From Patescibacteria group bacterium (GTDB lineage Bacteria > Patescibacteriota > Gracilibacteria > JAHISY01), in NCBI GenBank assembly GCA_018817365.1, contig JAHISY010000020.1, positions 1 through 9,665 of the forward strand: 9,665 nucleotides of DNA, read 5' to 3'. The notes under the pieces are model-generated. The model did not search any database. It was not told the DNA's origin and worked only from the letters and a program-made list of their open reading frames with translations. The position numbers were made by a program, and so were the translations under genes. Below are positions 4,847 through 9,665 of the stretch, piece after piece. Position 1 is the stretch's first letter. Every line of letters begins with the position of its first letter.

Positions 4847-6730
4847 TCAACGAATCTCAAACCGCGTGAATTTAATCCCCGTCGCCACTCCGTAGCGGTT
4901 GATGTAAAAATCTCCGTAAACTGCAATTGAGCGGTCTTTATTTTCGCTTTTCGTAAAGTCATCGATCTCGCGCCATTTCAAACTGTTGTAAAGCGTGTAG
5001 CTCGCGCCATCAGCTGTCGTGAGAACATAATTCAAAATGCCGTTGATAATCTGCCGCGAAACAGTACCCGTCGCAAGCGATCCGTCATTCGCGGGAACCG
5101 TCGAAGCTGGAGCGGATTGCGCTTCGACTTTCTCAGATTGTATTGCTTGAATTTCTTGAATTTTCTGAACTTCCGAATTGGAATTTTGTGGAGCTTCTGC
5201 CTCGCTGTCTTCTTCCAGCTGAATGTTGTTGCCAAGCTGGTACGAGAAAGGTTTCCCGTTGAAATCGAGGCGCGGCAGCGAAGCAGTAGTTTTGGCGGTG
5301 GGTTTAATCATCATCGTAAAAAAGAGAGTTTGCTCCTCGAGAGCCGCGATGGAATTCGGTCGCCACACGAGCCGATTATTTTCGAACGCAAGCTCATTCG
5401 ACAGCGTGCGAGTACACGCACTTTGGAGCGAATAGCTGAAATTCGGAGTGGCGGGCTGCGCGCTGCAAAGCAATAGGTTTTGATCTGCCGGTATCGAAAC
5501 CGCAAGCTCTATCCCGCTTCGCGCTTTCGTGGTGCGATTGCCGAGCGTAGCGGAATATTCGAGAAGCGAGCCCGGCAAACTTTCGTTGCCGATGAAGTTT
5601 TTGCGGGAAACTTTCGCGCTAAAAAACGCATTTTCCAAATTATTTTCGGAGAGATACTCACGGTAAATCCGCGCTGCTTTCGAGCCTCCGGCGATTAAAA
5701 AGTCGTTCCCTTCCGCCGCAAATTCGCTCACGTCGAAATCGGCGGAAACGAAGAACTGACCGGCTGAATTTTGCGCGCCGGTGTCGATGCCAAACCAATT
5801 GCCTTCCGCCGCATAAATTTTGCCCGCGCGGTTATTGATGTCGGATTTGATTGCAAAGTTGGAATTTTGGAGAAAATTGTTGTAGCGGAATTCGCAACCC
5901 AAACTCGAGCGATGGAAATAAATCCCGCCGGCATTCTCGCGGAAAAAATTGCCCTCCGCTATCACCGGCACCGAGAGGATGCCCGCGTTCGTGATTCCGT
6001 TGCCGGCATTTTTGTAAATAAAGTTGCCGGTAATTTTCGTTTCGACGAGAGTGTCGAGTTCGATCGCATCGCCGGAATTTTCGGAAATAAAATTATCTTT
6101 GATCTCGCACTGATGGCTGCAAAAAATCCCGCCGCCGCCGTTTCGGCGAATCACATTTCCTTCGATCTTTTGACTGCTCGCGAAAAGAGCAATCGCCTCC
6201 CCGCTGTTTTCGATAATATTATTTTCGAAAAGAGAATTATTCACTTCGACGAACGCCCGTTTGCTGCGCATCCCGCCGTAGCGGAATTCCGCCCACTCGA
6301 TCTCGCTGTCACGCGCATCGATAATCACGCTCCCCCAATCCCCCGCGTTCGGAGTTTTATTTTTGGAAGTAAAAATAATCGGCTGCGTGGAAGTGCCCCG
6401 CGCGATGAGTTTCGGCATTCTGATCTCGTCGTCGCGACCGCGGTAGCATGCCTCGCTGCCGTAACCGCGAAGACATTGACTCGTGATGTGGAGACTCATC
6501 CCTGAATCAAACTGCACCTCAACCCCCGACTCAATCGTAAGCGCCGCCCCACTCGTCACACGGCGAATTTTATCGTTGCGAGTGCTGCCTTTAATAATAA
6601 TCGGACTCATTGCTTTCGTCCAAGTCGTGTCCACTACGACATCGAAATCTACGATTGTCTCGGCGCGAACTGGAGTAAAAGTAAAAGCCGCGAGGAAACA
6701 AGCGAGTAGGAAAAGTCTGCGGAAGAACAT
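4847..6730 (-). CDS. Secreted right-handed parallel beta-helix protein
   Basis: This 627-residue protein has an N-terminal signal peptide: FFRR, a hydrophobic stretch, and a likely cleavage after VRA (residue 23). Roughly 60-345 reads as a parallel beta-helix, with successive Asn/Gly-rich coils such as NIIENSGEAI, NVIRRNGGGGI, NFISENSGDAI, NFIYKNAGNGI and NFFRENAGGI, resembling PbH1/NosD-type repeats. About 385-480 looks like a DUF11-type beta-sandwich. A low-complexity Glu/Gln/Ala linker (505-550, including VQKIQEIQAIQ) leads to a compact C-terminal domain (about 555-627), possibly OB-fold-like. Mature cysteines are Cys86/95, Cys204/208, Cys279 and Cys422/439. No lyase or protease active site is recognisable, so an adhesive or carbohydrate-related surface role is inference from fold alone. 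It has no C-terminal membrane anchor or sorting motif. No Shine-Dalgarno sequence is visible (TTCAAAAAAATG). It appears to be a single-gene unit. Confidence 0.87.
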   Translation of the reverse strand: MFFRRLFLLACFLAAFTFTPVRAETIVDFDVVVDTTWTKAMSPIIIKGSTRNDKIRRVTSGAALTIESGVEVQFDSGMSLHITSQCLRGYGSEACYRGRDDEIRMPKLIARGTSTQPIIFTSKNKTPNAGDWGSVIIDARDSEIEWAEFRYGGMRSKRAFVEVNNSLFENNIIENSGEAIALFASSQKIEGNVIRRNGGGGIFCSHQCEIKDNFISENSGDAIELDTLVETKITGNFIYKNAGNGITNAGILSVPVIAEGNFFRENAGGIYFHRSSLGCEFRYNNFLQNSNFAIKSDINNRAGKIYAAEGNWFGIDTGAQNSAGQFFVSADFDVSEFAAEGNDFLIAGGSKAARIYREYLSENNLENAFFSAKVSRKNFIGNESLPGSLLEYSATLGNRTTKARSGIELAVSIPADQNLLLCSAQPATPNFSYSLQSACTRTLSNELAFENNRLVWRPNSIAALEEQTLFFTMMIKPTAKTTASLPRLDFNGKPFSYQLGNNIQLEEDSEAEAPQNSNSEVQKIQEIQAIQSEKVEAQSAPASTVPANDGSLATGTVSRQIINGILNYVLTTADGASYTLYNSLKWREIDDFTKSENKDRSIAVYGDFYINRYGVATGIKFTRFEIR

Positions 6731-6765
6731 TTTTTTGAATTTAAAACTAGATCCCTAAAAGGAAT

Positions 6766-6792
6766 CGCGGGTATTTTAGACTAAAAAGCGCG
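6766..6792. promoter_or_regulatory. Inverted repeat upstream of the beta-helix gene
   Basis: TTTTAG-A-CTAAAA (6774-6786) is nested inside CGCG (6766-6769 and 6789-6792), 36-62 bases upstream of the beta-helix start codon. The position would suit an operator or a hairpin in the 5' leader. A TAAAAT hexamer on the minus strand overlaps the repeat and could serve as a -10 box, but I see no matching -35 box. Confidence 0.25.
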
Positions 6793-6816
6793 GAGAAAAA
6801 AATCGGGGAAATTAGT

Positions 6817-6852
6817 GGCGAAGCCAGCCGTAGCCTGAAGGGCGAAGGCTGG
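6817..6852 (+). repeat. GGCGAAG hairpin element
   Basis: GGCGAAGCCAGCC is followed by GTAGCCTGAAG and then GGCGAAGGCTGG. The arms CCAGCC (6824-6829) and GGCTGG (6847-6852) can pair, and the GGCGAAG heptamer occurs twice as a direct repeat. The heptamer also recurs in the 4335-4846 spacer, so this seems to be a member of a dispersed intergenic repeat family. Confidence 0.6.
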
Positions 6853-6959
6853 TAGGCGAGGGAATGCAGGGCTCATCTGTAAAAAACCAATTTCTCAATA
6901 AAAGTTGAGACATCAACTGATCTTTGCTTTTTTTCTGCACGAACTAATCATAGTAAATC

Positions 6960-7338
6960 AGGGTAATCCGATGAACCACAGTTCAGACAAATGAAAGCAT
7001 CTTGCCAATCTCTTTTGTCTTGAATCCTGATTTTCCTGATTTACGGATTTTCTTGATGGCGTGGAAAGAAACCGCGTACTGAAAAATTCAGAATGCGCGT
7101 GAAAAAAAGAATCATGGTAATCAAATAATCAAGTGAATCATGATTCAGACAAAAACGGCGAATCGTCTGGAACTCGGATTACACTGATTATTATGATTAC
7201 ACAGATTACCGCTCCGCTAAATCACCACCCTGCAATATCTTCACGCCAAACTTACAGAAAAGAATCCGAAGAATCATGTGAATCCGATGAATCCGAGTTC
7301 AGACAATCAAATAATCAAGTGAATCACAGTTCAGACAA
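6960..7338. repeat. Nine-base-periodic AATC repeats capped by TTCAGACA
   Basis: Units of the form GAATCNNNN repeat with a 9-base step, clearest at 7262-7297 (GAATCCGAA, GAATCATGT, GAATCCGAT, GAATCCGAG), and are followed by TTCAGACA. Plus-strand caps lie at 6982-6989, 7144-7151 (ATTCAGACA context), 7298-7305 and 7330-7337. A minus-strand copy occupies about 7016-7058, with units AAATCAGGA and AAAATCCGT capped by TTCAAGACA. A 22-base stretch at 7119-7140 is repeated exactly at 7305-7326. The array is neither spaced like a CRISPR nor coding. It appears to be a small dispersed repeat present in four or five partly overlapping copies. Confidence 0.75.
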
Positions 7339-7371
7339 TCTACTCCCCCCAAAAACCACCTTCCCGTCTCC

Positions 7372-9665
7372 TCACCCCACCTCCACAATCTTCATCACCT
7401 CATCCCCAAAGTGATTGATTACTTTGACGGCAATTTTGCCGGTTTTTGGTTTTGGAAATGGGCGGGACGTGGTGGAATATAATTCATCCCAAGCATCCTC
7501 GTTGATGTCAGCTTTTAATGCTTTTTTTAGCTTCTCATAAGGTTTGTCTGCTCCGAGGAAGTAGGCATGGGTGACGAAGAATGCTTCGCCGTTGTAATTA
7601 GTATCAATAAACCAAGCGGCGATTTCGTGTTCCGGATCGCCGGAACCGCTGGAGCGGATTTCACTTTTGACCGGATCGTAAATGTCCACACCAACAACCT
7701 CAACCGTCACACCTTCTTTGGCTTCCTTTACTTTTATATCGGGTTCGCCAAAGGCGATAAATAAATTACCGGAGCCAGTCTTTTTGAGTAAATCGCCCAT
7801 GGAAAGATCGGGATTGATTTTGACTTTCATCACTTGCAAACCATTGATCTGCGAAGGTTCGGCAAATGCCGCTGCTTCGAATGAAGTGGCGCAGACGACC
7901 AAAAGATCGGCGAACTTCGCGGCGATTGCCGCGGCATCGCGGACGAAGTCGTCATCGATACTGCCAAATTCCGGACCGATGGAAACCGCAACTTTTTTCA
8001 ATCCTTTATCAGTTTTATATTCTCCGATTGCCTGCACTTCCGGACCGCTGGGCAAAATATCGAGATTCACAAATTCCACTCGCGCGCCCTTTTCACCAGT
8101 CTGTACACCGGATTTCAAAAGGTTGCTCACGACTGTTTCTACGAATCGCTCAGATGAAAGCATTTCTTGCGCGTCGGAAACGCGATGCGGCGAAAGTGAT
8201 TCGACGGTCAATGGTCCGGCTACGCGGACAATGTCTTTGTTTTCCAGCGGTTGGTCGTAGAGGACTTCTTGACCAGCTGGCTCATCATTTGCCAGAGATT
8301 TCAGAGTAACGTGCGGTACGATTTTGTATTCAAATCCAGCCGAAATACTATTTTCATCTTTGAGTTTGTAGTACGGAAATTTCGCTGTCATAAGACGAGT
8401 ACGAGCCAAAGCCAAAGAAACACGCGAAGTATCAACCGTAATCCACCGCCTGCCCCATTGTTCCGCAACAAAAGCGGTCGTGCCGGATCCGCAAGTCGGA
8501 TCAAGCACAATGTCACCGGGGTCGGTGGTCATGAGAAGGCAGCGTTGGATAACTTTTGTTGTTGTTTGAACTACATATATCTTGTCTTCGGCACCAAAAC
8601 CTGTCGAGGTATCTAACCAATTATTATTTATAGTTGAAAATGGAAAGTCATCGGTAAATACCTTCCACCTCAGGGTATTACCTGTCGCGATGAGTCGTCC
8701 TTTTAAACGCAACCGCTCTATACCCTGAGGAGTTGTGCTCCATCCACGTTTAGGGAAATATTTCTTTTCCTTAAATTCTATCGAGAACTGAGATGCTTCA
8801 GAAAAAGATGCCGATTCTAATTTATTAGTTGAAAATATTTTTGCCTCATGTAAATCTTCACGATCAGCCTCTCTAAGGCTAATAATTTCTCCATTAGGAA
8901 GTTCACAGTACTTTTGAGGAGCTCGCTCTACCCACCCGCCATCATTAATATATAGCTCTCGAAATTTCGCCTGCTGCTTATCTTTCCCGTACCAAATTAT
9001 GTAATCACCACTATTAGCAAGTGCTTTTGCTGTTTGTGCCCCAGCACGAAAAAATTTTATCTGAGATAAAAAATTTTCACTTCCAAAAACCTCATCCATT
9101 ATCTCTCGAACATGATGCACATTTTCATCATTAATCTGCACAAAACAGCTTCCACTTTCTGTGAGTAATTCGCGAGCGGTAATTAAACGATCCCGCAAAT
9201 ATGAAAGGTAAGAATGAATACCAAGTTCCCAAGTATCACGAAAAGCTTTGACTTGCTCCGGTTGGCGGACGAAGTCTGTGATTTTGTTGTCTGCCACATT
9301 GCGCTTTCTAGTTGACACTTGCCAGTTTGAACCGAATTTGATGCCGTAAGGCGGATCAATGTAAATCGTCTGCACCTTGCCGCGCATGCCTTCTTTTTCC
9401 AGCAAACTATTCATTACAAGTAGCGAATCACCGAGAATCATTCTGTTTTGCCAATTGTCTTCGTGCTTATAAAAATCCACAGCCTTGCCGAATTGCTCCG
9501 CCGCCGTCTCGCCAAAGAGCATCATTTGCGGATTTTCTTCCGCGCCTAATTTCAATCGAGCGATAATGGCTTCGGGCGAAATCTTTTCCTGCACATAGAT
9601 CGGCACGGTTGGCACAGCCAGCTCCTCGCCTTGTTCCTTTTTCCCAGCCCAATTCAGTTGAGGAT
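7372..9665 (-). CDS. Type III-like site-specific adenine DNA methyltransferase, 5' end beyond window
   Basis: This is a beta-class N6-adenine methyltransferase resembling Type III Mod subunits. The usual internal start would be GTG at 9613-9615, but the frame stays open to the window edge and those codons read PQLNWAGKKEQ, which resembles the family N-terminus, so the true start lies to the right. Counting from that GTG: LGDS (61-64), catalytic DPPYG (87-91), a target-recognition region (about 185-345), then the AdoMet-binding DPTCGSGTT (372-380) with ITVDTSRVSLALARTRL after it. The order catalytic motif, recognition domain, AdoMet motif defines the beta class. A long C-terminal region (about 430-747) with GEPDIKVKE, VDIYDP and IAAWFIDTNYNGE is complete, ending in TGA. 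The recognition region is AT-rich (20 of 60 G+C at 8761-8820, against 35 of 60 at 7861-7920). No restriction or helicase gene follows; a partner, if any, must lie upstream, outside the window. Confidence 0.92.
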   Translation of the reverse strand, partial: PQLNWAGKKEQGEELAVPTVPIYVQEKISPEAIIARLKLGAEENPQMMLFGETAAEQFGKAVDFYKHEDNWQNRMILGDSLLVMNSLLEKEGMRGKVQTIYIDPPYGIKFGSNWQVSTRKRNVADNKITDFVRQPEQVKAFRDTWELGIHSYLSYLRDRLITARELLTESGSCFVQINDENVHHVREIMDEVFGSENFLSQIKFFRAGAQTAKALANSGDYIIWYGKDKQQAKFRELYINDGGWVERAPQKYCELPNGEIISLREADREDLHEAKIFSTNKLESASFSEASQFSIEFKEKKYFPKRGWSTTPQGIERLRLKGRLIATGNTLRWKVFTDDFPFSTINNNWLDTSTGFGAEDKIYVVQTTTKVIQRCLLMTTDPGDIVLDPTCGSGTTAFVAEQWGRRWITVDTSRVSLALARTRLMTAKFPYYKLKDENSISAGFEYKIVPHVTLKSLANDEPAGQEVLYDQPLENKDIVRVAGPLTVESLSPHRVSDAQEMLSSERFVETVVSNLLKSGVQTGEKGARVEFVNLDILPSGPEVQAIGEYKTDKGLKKVAVSIGPEFGSIDDDFVRDAAAIAAKFADLLVVCATSFEAAAFAEPSQINGLQVMKVKINPDLSMGDLLKKTGSGNLFIAFGEPDIKVKEAKEGVTVEVVGVDIYDPVKSEIRSSGSGDPEHEIAAWFIDTNYNGEAFFVTHAYFLGADKPYEKLKKALKADINEDAWDELYSTTSRPFPKPKTGKIAVKVINHFGDEVMKIVEVG

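Larger units (their letters stand above)
6731..7371. other. Gene-free spacer with interspersed repeats
   Basis: These 641 bases lie between the methyltransferase stop and the beta-helix start, both on the minus strand. The long plus-strand frame at 7133-7414 is made of the AATC repeats and runs into the methyltransferase, so I do not call it. Contents are an inverted repeat at 6766-6792, a GGCGAAG hairpin element at 6817-6852, a small hairpin AGTTGA-GACA-TCAACT at 6903-6918, and the 9-base-periodic repeat family from about 6960 to 7338. No methyltransferase partner gene is present here. Confidence 0.8.

Noticed and set aside
5771..6505. 244-codon plus-strand frame antisense to the beta-helix gene
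   Set aside because: The minus frame has a signal peptide and clear repeated beta-helix coils. The plus frame is its shadow, kept open by base composition.
6660..6730. Lipobox (LLAC) or Tat motif (RRLFLL) in the beta-helix signal peptide
   Set aside because: The cysteine is at residue 11, leaving too short a hydrophobic stretch for a lipoprotein signal. The serine/threonine before RR is missing, the following stretch is very hydrophobic, and a standard signal peptidase I site (VRA) is present.
6903..6935. Intrinsic terminator from AGTTGA-GACA-TCAACT and the later T run
   Set aside because: The stem is only six pairs, it is AT-rich, and it is separated from the T run. No plus-strand gene ends nearby.
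6960..7338. CRISPR array
   Set aside because: Repeat units are 9 bases with no regular unique spacers, copies occur on both strands, and no cas gene is present.
7133..7414. Ninety-three-codon plus-strand frame across the AATC repeats
   Set aside because: Its composition comes from the repeat (rich in E, S, N, Q), and it overlaps the methyltransferase 3' end antisense.
9613..9615. GTG as the start of the methyltransferase
   Set aside because: The frame remains open through all upstream bases to the window edge, and those codons encode family-like sequence (LNWAGKKEQ). The GTG is most likely an internal valine.

Overview
This window most likely comes from an uncultivated bacterium of the Patescibacteria (CPR) type. 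That is an inference from style, not from a marker gene: a split transketolase, start codons without Shine-Dalgarno sequences, a secreted beta-helix protein, and gene-free spacers filled with short palindromes and interspersed repeats. TGA is used as a normal stop (the pdxT, beta-helix and methyltransferase genes all end in it), which argues against the Gracilibacteria/Absconditabacteria code. There is no rRNA, tRNA, CRISPR array, transposase or phage gene.

Layout from left to right. (1) 48-2723, minus strand: a complete, AT-rich P2-type cation-pumping ATPase. (2) 2724-2940: a divergent promoter region. (3) 2941-4334, plus strand: a two-gene unit of higher GC, pdxT (glutaminase subunit of PLP synthase) overlapping by 4 bases with the N-terminal (thiamine-diphosphate-binding) half of a split transketolase. 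(4) 4335-4846: a gene-free spacer with hairpins, three copies of a short direct repeat and a perfect 30-base palindrome. (5) 4847-6730, minus strand: a secreted right-handed beta-helix protein. (6) 6731-7371: a gene-free spacer with a GGCGAAG hairpin element and a family of 9-base-periodic AATC repeats in both orientations. (7) 7372-9665, minus strand: a Type III-like (beta-class) adenine DNA methyltransferase that runs off the right edge.

How the genes fit together. PLP synthase (PdxS with PdxT) builds pyridoxal phosphate from a pentose phosphate, glyceraldehyde 3-phosphate and glutamine ammonia. Transketolase interconverts these sugar phosphates, so the coupled pair is metabolically coherent. 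The partners, PdxS and the transketolase C-terminal half, are not in the window. The ATPase, the beta-helix protein and the methyltransferase look like independent units.

The points most worth following up are: an 18/19-base repeat of the pdxT 5' coding sequence (KIGILA) on the far side of the ATPase gene, suggesting insertion or duplication; a short tandem repeat captured in frame beside the PdxT catalytic cysteine; a lysine in the ATPase ion site; the unusual composition of the methyltransferase recognition domain; and the two repeat families in the spacers. I did not find a clear new multi-gene system.
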